From Brachynemurus nebulosus (taxonomy: Eukaryota > Arthropoda > Insecta > Neuroptera > Myrmeleontidae), in NCBI GenBank assembly GCA_035578155.1, contig JAPWDM010000007.1, positions 38,538,413 through 38,602,412 of the forward strand: a stretch of DNA of 64,000 bases, in the 5' to 3' direction. The notes below the pieces were generated by a model. It was given only the letters and a program-made list of their open reading frames with translations, made no database searches and was not told the DNA's origin. Shown in pieces: positions 1 to 13,740 of the stretch (positions within the stretch are counted from its first letter, which is position 1; each line of letters opens with the position of its first letter). Position numbers and translations under genes: made by a program.

Positions 1-545
1 TGCATTTAATGACAATAGAATCTCTTCGGTATTTTTTATGCGGTTTTTTTTTTATTTTGACATTACAAATTTTATAAAAATGTACCATGTAAGATGATTG
101 ATTGAATTAGAGTAATTTGAACACGACCTTTTCATTTTTGCTATAAAAATGACCAAATTCTTTTTATAAATGTAACTGATCCAACAGTAGACCCGTTTCT
201 AATGGTCCTATGTGCCTAATTTTGGTAAAAATGAACAGAACGGCTTCGAAAACCTATAATTCGCCACCAATTTCATCATTCTACCATTTTATTTACGGTC
301 TTTATGGAATTGAAAAATTCTAATAAACTTGGTGACGTCACCAAATTAAAAAATTTCTATTTTCTTAGAACAAGTCCTATTGAAGTGACTTGAATTAGCG
401 TGATTGGTTGAATTAGGGTAATTTTGGTGTAAGCATGCCATTTTTGCTATCAGAGTGACCGAATTCCTTTGACAAATTGACCCCTTTGACCACCTTAATT
501 TGTGACAAATTTGACAACTTTGAGAACTTCGGTAGTGACACGCTC
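1..545. repeat. Satellite-like repeat of about 300 bp (copy block 1)
   Basis: The segments at about 93-175 and 399-480 share GATTGNTTGAATTAG, GTAATTT, TTTTTGCTAT and GACC(A/G)AATTC in order at a spacing of about 305 bases. TTCGAAAACC and GGTGACGTCACC lie between them. The same unit appears as about 1.5 copies at 41790-42246, where the corresponding core is ATGACGTCAT. Confidence 0.65.
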
Positions 546-1573
546 CAATAAAAAAAAAAAAAAACTCATGTAGCTGCCAAAAAAATGTGTTGCAACACCT
601 TAAGGTCATAGTAAACAAAACACCAAACCTTGTTAAAATAAATTCGAAAATATGGCCATGTAAGTATGTGAATATAGGGTGATAGTTGCCCCTTAAATAA
701 AGCGTCTGTTAATCCGTTTAGAAAACTACAGAGAAATAAAAATGAGTTTAAGAGACCATGTCCATGAAACGTTACTTAAACAGCAATATCTTAAAAAACT
801 TATACAAGTAGCTTTTAGAAAAAGTTGTTTTTCTTTTTCACTTTTTTTAATGCAAAAACATTTAGATAATAAAATAAGGCTGGCTCGAGTTAAAACGTTC
901 AGTGGTCGGGGTTGCGAATGGAGCCGAGAGATTTTCATATTACATAATAATTTTAAAAAAATTTGTTTTAAAAATATTACTCTCACATGATTAATTTGAT
1001 GTTTTATAGCTTTTTTTGTTAATATTAAAAATATACACATACAATACTAGAACGGAATATACACTGTAGCTTTTCTACTAGTGAGTGTGTTATTTTATAC
1101 TCTACGTTACATAATGTCGTACACGATCAAATGGGTGTATCTGAATGGAATAATACGCACGGTTTCTACATCTTTAAACTAATTGAATTTATACAATCTG
1201 ATGTTTGTGCGAATTTAAAGAAAAAAATATTTGCGATTTTTGTAAATTTATTGTATTGAATTATGTCTTTATTAGTTATGTATGACTTTATTTTTTGTTT
1301 TTGAATCTCCTGGACCATATTTCGTTTAATGCGGCATTGCCAAATTTTAGGTTAATAATTAATTTTTTCTTTCAGCAACGCTTCTCCTAATCTTTTTTTA
1401 TATATTTAAACAGATTTGTCTCTACTATGCAAAATTTTGCCGTATATTCCTATTTTCTATAAAAGTACATATACAGTTACTCATGTGTAAATCGTTAGTA
1501 AATTTGGAAATATTTAAAGCTAATTTATTTCAAAGCGTTGCAGAACTACAGCTCTATGCAAATTGGATTGGAT

Positions 1574-1783
1574 TGGGTAGATTTTAACCCTCTAGAACAT
1601 TTATGGGGTGGACTAAAATAGCGACTGAAAAAAAGAAATATTTTTAATCGTAAACTACTGAGAAAAGTGATGAAATTGAAGAATGGTTTGAAATTTCAAA
1701 TTCAAACTGAAAAATTAGCTAAATCTATGTCTCGTAGATTAGAAGCCGTCATAAAAGCAAACGATGGTCTTACCAAATATTAA
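1574..1783 (+). pseudogene. Tc1-like transposase, C-terminal relic
   Basis: One frame reads VDFNPLEHLWGGLK, a stop (TAG), then about 55 further codons ending in MSRRLEAVIKANDGLTKY and a TAA. Tc1 transposases have SPDLNPIENLWxxLK containing the third catalytic acid, and end MxxRxxAVIKAxGxxTKY. The upstream catalytic core is not readable, so this is a dead fragment. No terminal repeats found. Confidence 0.75.
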
Positions 1784-4418
1784 TCAAGTTGTTATTAATA
1801 TTCACTAATAAAGATATGAAGTGCACCTAGATTTTTGTGTGTTTCTGTTGTTAATAAAATTAATATTTTTGTTATAAAATTTGTATTTATCGACATTTTC
1901 GCTCTGTTTCTTTTAAATAAATAGTTTAATGAGTGGACAAATTGATTAAAGTTTGTAAAATATATCGCAATAAATGTTTTATTTGACAACGAATTTTGTT
2001 GATTTCAGTTTTCGCATGATTCCGCTTTTTATTTGATCAAACGTTAGAAGGTGGACACAAAAATCTGTAATTACGTTCTTTTTCAGTGTGGATTTTGTTA
2101 AATTAAATGGAGTAATTGATTAAATTTCAATCAACTAGATGTGAAAACTTGACATTCGGGATATGGTCATTTACCGTAACACGAAACTGTTCTACTCCGC
2201 TGTTTCATGGCTATATTCATCATTGACAATGTAACGTACTAGTGTACTGCGACGTCAACCCACAGCTATATTCACTGTTTGTACCAGCTCAGTTATATAT
2301 TTATATATTATGGTGTGTATGGCTGGTAGACAGTATTCCGAAACTTTTACCATTCCCAAATGGGAACGTAATGAATGGAATATAGGGAGCTTTAAACATA
2401 GCCAAGTATTAACGCGTTATATATAATTCTATTAAAAATAAACAAAAATAAAATAAAAAAAACGCGCCTACAAAACTTTCGTATATTAACAATTTGAAAT
2501 TTTCCGAGAAAAACACACATTACATATTTTAAGTAAATAAATTTTCATTGTAGGGGAAAACAAAATAAGGGAAGTTTGTACACAATGTTGTATTAAACCA
2601 ATTAACGGCATTTATTCGACAATGGGTTTTTTTTTTTACATGTAGTTGTTTACATGGTACCTAATAATCCCTCGAAATCCTCGAGAGTAGATTAATCCTA
2701 AAATAGTGTTAAATCGTTTCTATCGTGTCTGGCACACATAAACCAATTTAAGATTTATTTTAATTGAAATTATAATCCGCCATTTTGGATTTATGTTTCG
2801 TAGAATTTTGTATCGATCGAAATTTTATACAAAGGTATCTTATATATAGGTGTATCTGAAACATATACCGATCCAAATGTAATCCGAATTGAACTTCAAT
2901 CACTGTAGAAAATAGACGGACTTCTCTTAGTTACAAAAAAAAAAAAAAAAATGGAAAAATTTGTATTCGTATTCGCATTCGTTTTAAGTATATTTGTTCC
3001 AACCCTGATACGTAGCAATAATATTTGGGTGGTTTAATCCGACTGACGAATTGACTCAAAACATCGTGTGACATATCGGTTAATCCATGTTTTAAAATAA
3101 ACATATGGGCACTTTTCTAATATTTTTATTTTTAAAAAATTTCGAAAATTTTGATTGTTTTAAAAAAATGAATTCTGATCAATAAATAAAATCAGGTATC
3201 GGATTTCTTTCGGAACAGACAGTTTCGTCTTTAGCATATGCAGGTATACATATTGCACTCAATGTGACTAAAAGTTCAAAATATTTTCATAAAAACAACG
3301 TACACAATATGTGTATCAAAATATTATTTATACGTATTTTATGTAAACATCCTTTTTTTTCTTTTATTTATTACCTGCACAATTGAAAAGTGCCACTGTA
3401 ATTTTAATTGACTATCAAAAGTATTTTTGCTTATATTATGTATGTGATTTATGTGACATGTCATTTAAATTAAATAAATTCATCTTTTTTTATTGTTTTC
3501 AATTTTGAGAGATAGAAGTATAGTTGCTTGTTAAAAATTTGTTTTTCAATAATAAAAAATCTTAGTAAATACGTACGTCTTAGCTATTATAGTGAACCGT
3601 CTAAATATTCAACAACTTTTCAATATATTTTACAAAAATTTTTACCGATTTTTTGAATTTTCTTACTTTCGTCAAATAAAAAATGCTGTTAGTATTCTAA
3701 ATGGTGAAAAATGTAATTTTTCACCAATTATATTCATTCAAATGTGCATAATTTAATGTAATTTAGTTGCAAAATTTTATTGAAATAAGTACGGTCCTGA
3801 CCTGTCCGAAGAAACCCGGTGCCTATAAATAATACAGAGTGTCACTACATTAATATACAAAATTAATTTGAAAGTACGGGTTTTTTTGGATGTTAACATT
3901 TGACCCGTTCACCATATCACCGTTTACAAAATCTGCATGTTGGTAATTTTCTTTAAACATCCTGTATATACACTACACAGTATATTTACAATCTGAATAT
4001 TTTGAAAAAAACAAAATGACTCATATTTAGTGTATGTAGTTGATAAGTAAAAAATGCGCGGGAGACATACAAATATGTATGGTAAACTACAAAAATATTC
4101 ACTACGAATTTGTATCCGTAACTTTTAAATTCGAAATTCTACATACGTTCGATTTACCTAAATCTCATCCATTTACGAAACGTTACTTAATCTGCATTCA
4201 TGAATAAATTAAATTTTTAATGTACTTTTTTTTGGAAACATTCACTTCAAGCGGCTACCACCACTTCATTCGACTCAGAGTAGTTGAGAGTTGGTCGTTC
4301 GATGCTGAACACAATGCCACAAACTTGTGTTTATTTATTTTTTTGTATTACGTCGCAGGAAATCAAAAAAACTTGTCTATTGGTGTTTTTTTTTTTTTGC
4401 AATAAACCAGCGTTTTAA

Positions 4419-5301
4419 CCCTAGAATCATACGTTGGTCTATGAGAAACGTTAACCATACATCGTCGTCAATTTGACGAATGGACTTTTTACGGAAGTTT
4501 ATTTGCAAAAAACATTTTTTTTACATAACAATACTACAAAAGCGGACAAAATATTTAAAAGAATTGCATTTAGAAAAATTTTTTAACATATCTAAATATT
4601 TATTAATTTTTTTAATCTTTTTATCAAAGCATATTTTCATTATAAAAATTAAAAAATAGATAAATACATCAATTGTATCATAAGACATGTCTTTCAGATA
4701 ATTAAATTATGAACTATTATGAGTCGGTGGACATGTATGACGTTACAGAATGTGAAATTTCTCGGTCACAAATATTCCCGTAGATATATAGTTATTTCCT
4801 CATTAGGCACATTTGTAATTTTTCTAAAATTTGTTAGTAATTTTTCGAAGATCTAAAAAAATAATAAAAATTAAAATATTTTCCACAAAATAAATTGTTA
4901 ATCTTTTATTAAGTCACTTGAAACGCATTCTTTGGTTTTCGATTCAATATATTAAAACTTCAGTATTATGTCGTTTCAAGGCAAACAGCTGTAATCATCT
5001 TTATGACATCCATATATTTAATAAATTTTAGAAAAATTAGGAAAACTTTTATATGTAAAGTACAAAATCTTTAAAAAAAAAAAACATACGTTAATCATAC
5101 ATCGTCGTCACATTGACGCACACTATTTTAATATAAACAAAACGACAGCAACTATACACGAAATTGATACGTCTTTTGTGTTATCATAACAAATAAATTA
5201 GATACCAGAAGTTTTAGAACAGACAAGCAACGACAAGTTGTAGTACTGGAGCAGGTACAGAAGTTTTGTCGTCAATTTGACGAGTACGTATGATTCTACG
5301 G
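4419..5301. mobile_element. piggyBac-like non-autonomous element, copy A
   Basis: The ends CCCTAGAATCATACGT and ACGTATGATTCTACGG are inverted and flanked by TTAA (4415-4418, 5302-5305), the piggyBac duplication; piggyBac termini also begin CCCTAGA. Subterminal CGTCGTCAATTTGACGA-type palindromes occur near both ends. No transposase ORF (883 bp). A close full-length relative lies at 28701-29625. Confidence 0.85.
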
Positions 5302-6302
5302 TTAAAATAAATTAAATTGTTAGTTGTCCAGTTATTACTAATAATCGTACGAAATTTCTTCCTTAAGGGGATATTCACATTTGTCGAAAGTCAATCTATC
5401 GTCTAGTTTAAAAGTTACGTTTAAAGTTTTCAACAAAAGTTCATTTTTATAAAACGAACGAAACCCTTTCAAGTTTAGCAATAAAAATATTTCATTAGCC
5501 AACAAAACTTCCGACAATTACGATACCCCTGCGACATAACGGCATGTAATATTGTGTTGGTTGCAATCCGGCTACTGGCCAATCTACGGTTATCTTGGAA
5601 GAAAAGGCGTTCGTTCGTCCGCCTGTTTGATAACAATTCATCGGACTCGACCAGTAATGATTCAAACAATGATCTAAACTATTATTATTTTTTATTAACA
5701 CATATTATTTTGTTGCGCTTATCTATTTATTTATTTATCGTTATGTGTTCTCTTTTAACTGTTTTCTCGTACAAACGGAAGTGAAATAGTCAGTCCGGTT
5801 CGGATTGTATATGAGTGATTTCTACTAAGCAAGCTAAGCGGTCTATTATGTCCAGTGCACCCACAGTTCAACATACGTATCACATATACAAACATATGCA
5901 GACAATACATACAGTGTATTTATCTCAATTACTTTTATCATTTTTAATAAACGTATTTATTAAGTATTGCAATTATTTAAATAACTACAAGTATATAAAA
6001 TTTATAAATAACATAGTCATTGTACTATCGTGTAGAGAGTTTAATATTTTCAATTAAGTTTATAGTTCATCGTTTTTTATGAATAAAAAATAAGTTTTTA
6101 ACCCTTCGGACTCATTTCAAACCAAGCCGGTCAAATCACGTCAAGCTAGTCAAGCGCTTTAAAATGTTATCACAAAAAGCACAACTGATATCACAAAAAT
6201 ACGATTTGATTTGATTCAAACGCGAATCTACACCAGAGAGAGAAATTGTCAGGTCAAACTTTTAAAGGTCGACGATCATCCACTTACGTACTTGAGTCGC
6301 TG

Positions 6303-7090
6303 AGTTTCAAAACCATCTAATTGACGATTTTTTCAAAATTGAGTTAGATACGATTTATTATTCAGGAGGATAAACTGCACGGTGCAAATTCAGCTTTTTT
6401 CCCTTTAATTTTAATGACAAAAATACGAAACTGTTTCAAAAGTAGCTAATTGTAGTATTTTCCAATTGAAAAAACATTAAAGTTGCAAGCAACACAAACC
6501 AGTTGCAAAACTATCTAATTACTTATATAAAAATGGCGTCATTAGAAAAACCTGGAACAAAAGTAGCTAGTTAGGTGGTCAATATGTGGCACAGCAGAGC
6601 CTGCAGAGGATCAAATAATTGTATGTGATAATTTTATTACTCTCTCTAAGATAATATTTACTACTGAAATAACTAGAAAAAAAAATACAAAGAAACTTGT
6701 GGAATTGTCAAATATAACAGGCTGCGAATGGGTGTAGAATAAAATTGTGTGAAACATTGTGGTTCTGATTTGAGTTTTACTGTTAAATTACAGTAAAGAG
6801 ACTTGTATTATGGGAGAATATTCTACTAATTTATAAGAAAATATCTTAGCTTTCATAAGTTATAATAAAAACGACGTTGTACGATGTAAATGGATCGATT
6901 TGTACGAATGTTGTTTTATTTAAAACCTATTGAAAGAATAATAAACTGTTGCAAAAGTGTCTAATTATTAGTGTTTCTGCTGCAAAAGTGTCTAATTGTT
7001 AGTGTTACTGTTGCAAAAGTAGCTACTTACAAAATCAACCGTTTCAAAACTATCTAATTGAAACAAACTGCTGCAAAAGTAGTTAATTCT
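6303..7090. repeat. Cluster of nine copies of a 20-base motif
   Basis: Variants of TGTTGCAAAAGTAGCTAATT occur at about 6303, 6431, 6501, 6553, 6945, 6976, 7006, 7041 and 7069. Spacing is irregular in the first half and about 30 bases in the second. It is a dispersed array rather than a simple tandem repeat. I do not recognise its function or origin. Confidence 0.6.
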
Positions 7091-8210
7091 AATTTTTAAT
7101 CGTTATTTACTAATTATTGAAGAGTGATACCGTTGTTATTATCTCTTTATAAGAACTGTATGATTTTTCCTAAAAATTTAATGGTAAAAACCACATCAAA
7201 ATCATTATTATAAGTGAGAAAACAGTTTTTTGTGTTTCCTGAACATTTTTAGTTGTGTTGATGGTTTTGAAACTCATCGACTCACTTGGTCGACTATTAA
7301 CCGCTATTTCAGAAAATATTGTACGTTTTCCCATTCTATTCCATCCGGTAGCATCACAACGATTCATTCCAATTGCAAAATATTTGTTTATTAATGATTT
7401 AGCAATTTACAAGAAAAAAGAAAGGGTAGCAAAGCTAATTTATTCTATAGTTTTGTGTTTATAAAACAACATGAATTTAATAAAAAAAAAAACAGGACGA
7501 GAACGGAAAAGGAACAAGAATTATATACGAACTTATTATTAAACACGTTCACAAATGAAAGAAAAAACATTGGTACGTGGACGTTGAGTGCGAGGGGGGG
7601 AGGGGCACAGGTGGGCATCGGGGATGTTGGCAAACATTTGATTGCCAAACGCGAGAAGTGGGAGAAACGGTTGAAACAAACTTTTCTGATACATAGATCT
7701 AACATTTAAACATAATATAGAGAGATACAGCAAAAAAAGGAAATTAATACTATTATTTGAATTGATAAGTTTTTGAAATATTCCAATTTCGAAATTATAA
7801 TGGACGTATTGTTGTACATAAAGGTTGGCGTAAATTGATTAACAATTGAACAAAAAAAAATATTTAATTGAATTTGTCAATTACAGTTTGTTTTCCTTGA
7901 AAAAAAAAATATTCGGGATTTCTTTGGTTAGGTATTTTACACGACACAGTAGGTATTCGAAACGAAATTATTAAATTGTAATTAGGAGACGTACATACAT
8001 TAGTTGAGTGCTGTTATAAGATAGCAATTAGAGTCATGTGTTGGTTTAATTTTTCTTACCCATCATCTGACCTGCAGTTTTTTTCCTTTTAATACGCTAT
8101 CTGTGTGTGTTTTTTTTCCACCAAATATTCTTTATGTGTTCTAGTATAATTATATTTGTTAATGATGATATTATATATCTATCTCACTCGTGGGTGAATC
8201 TTATTATAAA

Positions 8211-9015
8211 CAGGGCTGGGAACTATTTAAAATGATTTCATTTTAAATATGTATTTAAAATACAAAATGGAAATTTGAATCCATTTTGTATTTAAGATGG
8301 AAATTTGAATCCATTTTACATTTAAAATGAAAATGCATGTGTATTTAAATTTATGTGTATACAATATTAATTATAGAACATGAATTGAACGACTTGAAGT
8401 CTAACAAATTGTAAGTTAAATGTATTTAAGTTGATTTAATTGACTCAATTTTTTTATAACTCGAGTTGCAATGTCACTTGAGTTAAATTTGTTACTAGAG
8501 TTGCAGTTCTCTTAAGTCACACTTTTCTGACTCAAGTTGTGTTCTACTATCTTTAAGACACGTCAGTAAGAAATATACTTCGAGTAGATGATTTTCATAA
8601 TTTTATTTAAAAGTTGCAGTTGTAGCGTAGTCAAGGTTTGAATATGTTAAGATTTAAATTTTACAATATTTTTTAAGTAACAATATTTGAAGAGTTAAGT
8701 TTCGTTTTCATATCATGCAAACTTTACAAAATTTTCTCAAAAGACTGCCTTTATTTAATTTCAGTACGTTGAAACTTTTTTTTTAATTAATATAAATAAT
8801 GATAAAAAATTTACAGAATATTTTTTATAAAGTATATTTATAAAGTAAAAAAGCATTTTACATTTTATAATCCATTTTAAATAACTATTTTCCATTTTCA
8901 ATTTTAAATATGTTCAGCAAAACCATTTTCCATTTTGTATTTTAAATGTATTTTTGGAAACTATTTTCCATTTTCTATTTTAAATGGTTTCTATGAACCA
9001 TTTTTCCCAGCCCTG
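8211..9015. mobile_element. hAT-like element with internal ATTTTAAAT arrays
   Basis: The left end CAGGGCTGGGAA and right end TTCCCAGCCCTG are exact inverses, a typical hAT terminus. CATTTTAAAT / CCATTTT units recur many times for about 150 bases inside each end. No transposase ORF and no clear 8-bp duplication, so the insertion is old. Confidence 0.7.
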
Positions 9016-9180
9016 GTCCCAGCGGACTAAAAATAATTTTTCTGCCTCTTTTAAACCAATCAGCAATCAACAAGCGAAATTTAACTTAAACATGGCTGCT
9101 AGCTAACGAATTACTTATTTAAAATCAAGATCCCTCGTCAGAACTGAAACGCGCTGAAGTATCTCACTACCCCTATATGA

Positions 9181-9196
9181 TGCATTCTAGGGTTAA
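9181..9196. mobile_element. Possible solo piggyBac-like end
   Basis: GCATTCTAGGG followed by TTAA resembles the right terminus of the CCCTAG family (ATTCTAGGG, TTAA). No partner end found nearby. It could be chance. Confidence 0.25.
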
Positions 9197-9932
9197 TATT
9201 TTTTATGATTTTCCAACTGCAAACAAACACTACATACTAATCAAATATGCACTAGTTGAAATAATTTCCGTTTTTCAGGCTAAAATCAAACAATTGTGGA
9301 TATTTTAAATTTACTGTAATTCTTTCCGGCGAATAAGTAAGTAATGGTGAATTGGTGAGCACAGCTAGCTTTTTGATATGCACATAACTTTCGGTAAACA
9401 CTGGCATCATTTAAGTGCATATGATCCAATTTCACTGACAACGGCGGAGTCCAGTCAGTGTCGGTCGAATTGTCCGGACTCCCGGGGAATGAGTGGCTAC
9501 GAACACAAACACACCACTTTGTCGATGTGGAGTGGATGGTTTGGTTGGTCGAACGAGAAGTAGTTACTTGCCTTCTATTGCCTTTCCGTACGTTTTGTTT
9601 GTACGGTTATAATATGTGTTTTGCCGTTATAATTTCAGATTATTTAAACAAACAAATGCTGATCGTATTCCATGAAAAATAAAAGAGAAATCTCGTTTCC
9701 TTTCGAATAGTCGAACTCATTGTGTAGGTATAAGGTGTTGTTGGATTAAATAAAATTGTTTTTTGATTTTTTTTCCCCAAAAAGCTCAAATATTGTTTCG
9801 TTTTTTATCACCTTTACAAAACATTCGATAATCATGTTTGTCATAAAATTACGGGATTATTCTGGGTTGCAGTTCCGCGGTGTTTTTGTTCCAGTTAATA
9901 TCTGGAAACGAAATATTAAATGGTCGCCGAGT

Positions 9933-11021
9933 CATATGTATATGTTGCAGCGATATTGTCAAAACCATTTTATTATAATAACTCTAGTCAAATTATAAAA
10001 AAAAAACGAAATATTGTCAATTCATTATGTTTCTTACAATACATCTAGCAAATTTCAGTGTTATTATAATTTCGTTAGACACATCTAGAAAAATTCTTAA
10101 GTACCTATAATGTTTTTTGACAATATAACTAAATCAGCGTACAGGAAAATATTGTAAATATAAACATTAGATGAGAGAAGGTCCGAAATAAATAATGTCG
10201 AATCAATTTCAATCAAATTTAATTTAGATATTTATACGCTTTGGACTAACCGACAAGAATTTTTATCTCGATTACAGGTTCCCGTGGGATGCGAATACTA
10301 AAATAATAATAAATAGTGTCTTAACTAGATATTAAATCCGTTTCAATAAGTTGGGATACTTATATGGTTTAGAATAATTAAGAGGATAATTTATATCCTG
10401 GTTGAAGTTTCCTGCGGGGCATGAGTACGAAACAAATCAGTATCAAAACTACAAAACCGATTAAAGATTCCCAAGGAAAACAAATTACTTAGTCGGATCA
10501 AAATTAGTGAAACGATTTCAGTTAGTTTTATTATGGATACTTATATCCTATGGAACAATATACAGGAAAATTTTCATCCGGATTAAGGATCGCTCAATAA
10601 TTTTGACCTGACGGAATAGTTTATTTTGTATCCCTCGCGAGCCTTTAATCGGGATACAAATTTACCCTTACTAAATTCGATTGAAATCGGTTTTGTTATT
10701 TTTACACTAATTAGTTTGGAATTAATATCCCACAGGAACCTTCAACCAACATGTAAATTATCATCGTATCAGTTATTTTAAGCCATATAAATATTCCTAG
10801 TAAATATTATTGAAATCAGTTTAGTAGTTTTGATACAAATTAATTTGTTATTCACTTTACAATTTCTCTAAAAGTGTCTAGCGAAATTATGATAACACTG
10901 AATTTTACTAGTTGAATTGTAAGGAACATCATTTCTGTTGACAATAATTGGTTTTTTTACAATTTGACTAGAGTTATTATAATAAAACGGTTTTGACAAT
11001 ATAGCTGCAACATATATACTG
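9933..11021. mobile_element. Element with long terminal inverted repeats of about 160 bp
   Basis: The left arm (9933-10097) and the inverse of the right arm (10860-11021) share ATATTGTCAAAACC, TTTTATTATAATAACTCTAG, TCAAATT, TTCAGTGTTAT and ATAATTTCG in order, with small gaps. The interior (10200-10800) holds several diverged TATCC..GGAACCT stretches but no ORF. No clear duplication, so the superfamily is unknown. Confidence 0.7.
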
Positions 11022-11640
11022 GAAGGAAAATGTTTTAAAATTGATTCTCAATACTAGTAAAAACGTTAAATAAAAAAATAAAAAAAAAAATTGATTTTTT
11101 TCCAGATTGTACTTTTAACCCTTAACCACTGACATTACGAATGTGGTACGTCGAAGTTTGTTTTAAATTACACGTCAATGATTAAAGTGATTAAAGATTT
11201 GAATTCTCGCTTAATTTTTATAAAGTTTTACTAAAACTTAAACACGCGGTATTTCTTTCAATATATATGTATAATCTTATTTTTTATTTTTATTACATTG
11301 TATTTTGCTTTACCGTTTAGCTTATGGATATAATTGAATATTACCTATAAACATTTCTGACGTTTCCAAGAAAATTCTTACTCTTTGTTTTCGAAAAAAT
11401 AACTATTGATTTTGCTATACGAAAATACATAATATTTATTGGTGATTTCTCGATTTTGTATTATTTACTAACCAGTAAATACAATTTATAAATAAATGAT
11501 ATAAGTCGTTATGAGCTTAAGAATAAATAACAGTTTATACCGTTGTTGAATTATTTATAAAACAGGGGTATTTGTCCCCTGTGATACTGGAAAATACGCT
11601 TTTTGTTTAAACTAGAAAATTTTTATATTTAACTATGGGT

Positions 11641-12290
11641 AACTTCAAAAATGTAAACTTTATCGCATCGATGCAGCATCATGACCTTTCTGATGCGTCT
11701 AATACTACATGATGCGATGCTGATGCTCTCTCCTGAAATTTGATGCACATTAGATGGTTTTGAACGGGATATTGGCATCATTTAACCTCTGATTTGACTA
11801 TAGATAATATAGCATGACTAGACTATAGATAATATAGCAATACCATCCTTGTATATTATTATCTTTGAATTTCAACTCGAACTTACTTGAAATTGAAAAT
11901 TGAAAAAATTGAAATTATTTGAATAAAAAATATTACATATTTTGAGTACAAGATGTATTCAGATAGTTTAAACAATTTTAATGAGAGGTAAATAAATTCA
12001 TCTTTTTCAACATTTAGTTTTTCGGAATTATTCCTATAACCGTTATGGTTATAGGACCATTGGTATCATCCGTTATTCACATTACCATAGCTACGACAGC
12101 CACCTATATTTTAAATGTAAGTAGCTGTGATATTACATTATGCGCATGACACGCATCACCAAATTTCTTGATGCATTGTTTTGACGCATCAAATGCAAAA
12201 ATGAATTTTTGATTTTTCGTTGTGATGCGTCTGATGCGTTTTTGAACTTTTGACTCTGCCTCATGCAAGCAGCGATGCATTTTTGAAGTT
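11641..12290. mobile_element. Inverted-repeat element with internal GATGC arrays
   Basis: Ends AACTTCAAAAATG and CATTTTTGAAGTT. GATGC/GCATC occurs many times within about 120 bases of each end (11664-11760 and 12140-12280). A direct duplication of about 24 bases (GACTATAGATAATATAGCA) lies at 11804-11842. No ORF. Confidence 0.6.
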
Positions 12291-13201
12291 AGTCTATTTC
12301 TGGACCACTCTTGTCTCGATTACACCGGCTCAGTACTAGTCAACTATTCCCAACTCTTTTTTCCGGATCATCGTATACATTTATAAAAATTCTATATTAT
12401 ATGCAATCTTCAAAAAAAAAATTTTTTTATAATATTACTGATATTATGAAAAATGAAAAGTGTCCCCGATAGTAAAAACAGCTTGAAAAGTTTTTTTTTG
12501 TTGATCCGGTATTGATCGTAGTGACATCTGATGGCAGTTTTAATACTAATAAAATGAAAAAAGTTTTCGATAAAAATGATTCAAATATAATAATTTGCAT
12601 ACAAGTTCGTCGTATTCTGTGAAAAAGCAACGAATCGTTTTTTGTTAAATTTTTTAATTAATTATAAATTCATGTTTACATATATTAACACGTAACGTGT
12701 GGTGTGCAGGTGGTGGGGGGCGGTAGTTTGAGGATGTTGTTTGAAGCAAACAAAAAAAAAACAACTCTTTATAGTCATTGGCCAGTTTTTTCACGCATAA
12801 AATCAATCATTTATAAGTAACAAATAACAACAGAATAATTCAATTAAAACCAGTCGAAACATTTTCATCCCTTGTATTTAATTTTTTTTTAAATACAGTA
12901 TCACAAAAAAACATTTAAACACGCAGTTTCTTTATACGTTTTTTTTGGGGTGTATTTTTTATTTTGCGGTATACTGTATATAAAATATAAATCATTATTT
13001 CAACAAAATCTATATGAAATGATTTTTGTGAATTATTTTACGATGTTCCAACCAAAATTTATTATGACAGATACGCCCTTATTAATCATTACTATTATCT
13101 ATAATTAAATAGATAAAACATGTCCAATTGTTCAGTCAAATATCGATCATTCGACGTCTGACAAATCATTTTCGCCATTTTTTTTTTCTTTTGTTGAAAC
13201 T

Positions 13202-13234
<33 letters not shown>

Positions 13235-13591
13235 TAAACTGATATAATTATATAATTTTCATTAATTTGACCACACATGGATAAAGAGAGGAATGGGCCT
13301 TAAAACTTGAACGTGTTATTAAAAGCAAAATCTGGTTTATACCAAAAAAATTCAACCTGATCATAACTTACGGCCACCCTGAAGGTCTAAAATACCCGCA
13401 TATCTTTTAAACTACTGAACCGATTTCGATGAAATTAGTGTCATTCCGTAAGTTGAAAGGTACTTAAGTCAGTGTATAAGAATCATTCCAATCGGATTCG
13501 GAATTCCTGAGATATTCAACTGTGGTCAAACATAAAACATATATACATTATACACTTAAAATTCACATAGTGTTTGAAAAATTATCAAAAC

Positions 13592-13663
13592 TGGATCGGC
13601 TGGGAATCGAACCCGGATCTCTTGGTTGTTAACCAAGCGCCTTACCAATTAGGCCACCGACCG
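13592..13663 (-). tRNA. tRNA-Val(AAC)-like sequence, probably a SINE head
   Basis: The minus strand folds as a tRNA: D stem GCCT/AGGC, anticodon arm CTTGG-TTAACAA-CCAAG (anticodon AAC), T loop TTCGATT. The A box TGGCCTAATTGG and B box GGTTCGATTCC are intact. Two pairs are broken (the outermost acceptor pair is C:C and one T-stem pair is C:A). The 300 bases downstream on the minus strand contain CGAAATCGGTTCAGTAGTTT, typical of insect repeat bodies. A tRNA-derived SINE is therefore more likely than a working gene. Confidence 0.45.
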
Positions 13664-13740
13664 TTCGTTCGAGTGCCACTCCAATTTTAATCAATCAATC
13701 AAACACATCCTCTCTTTAATGCGAGTCGTAGTTACATTTT

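Noticed and set aside
3832..3966. Short ACAGAGTGT..ACATCCTGT inverted pair
   Set aside because: The match is too short and imperfect for an element call.
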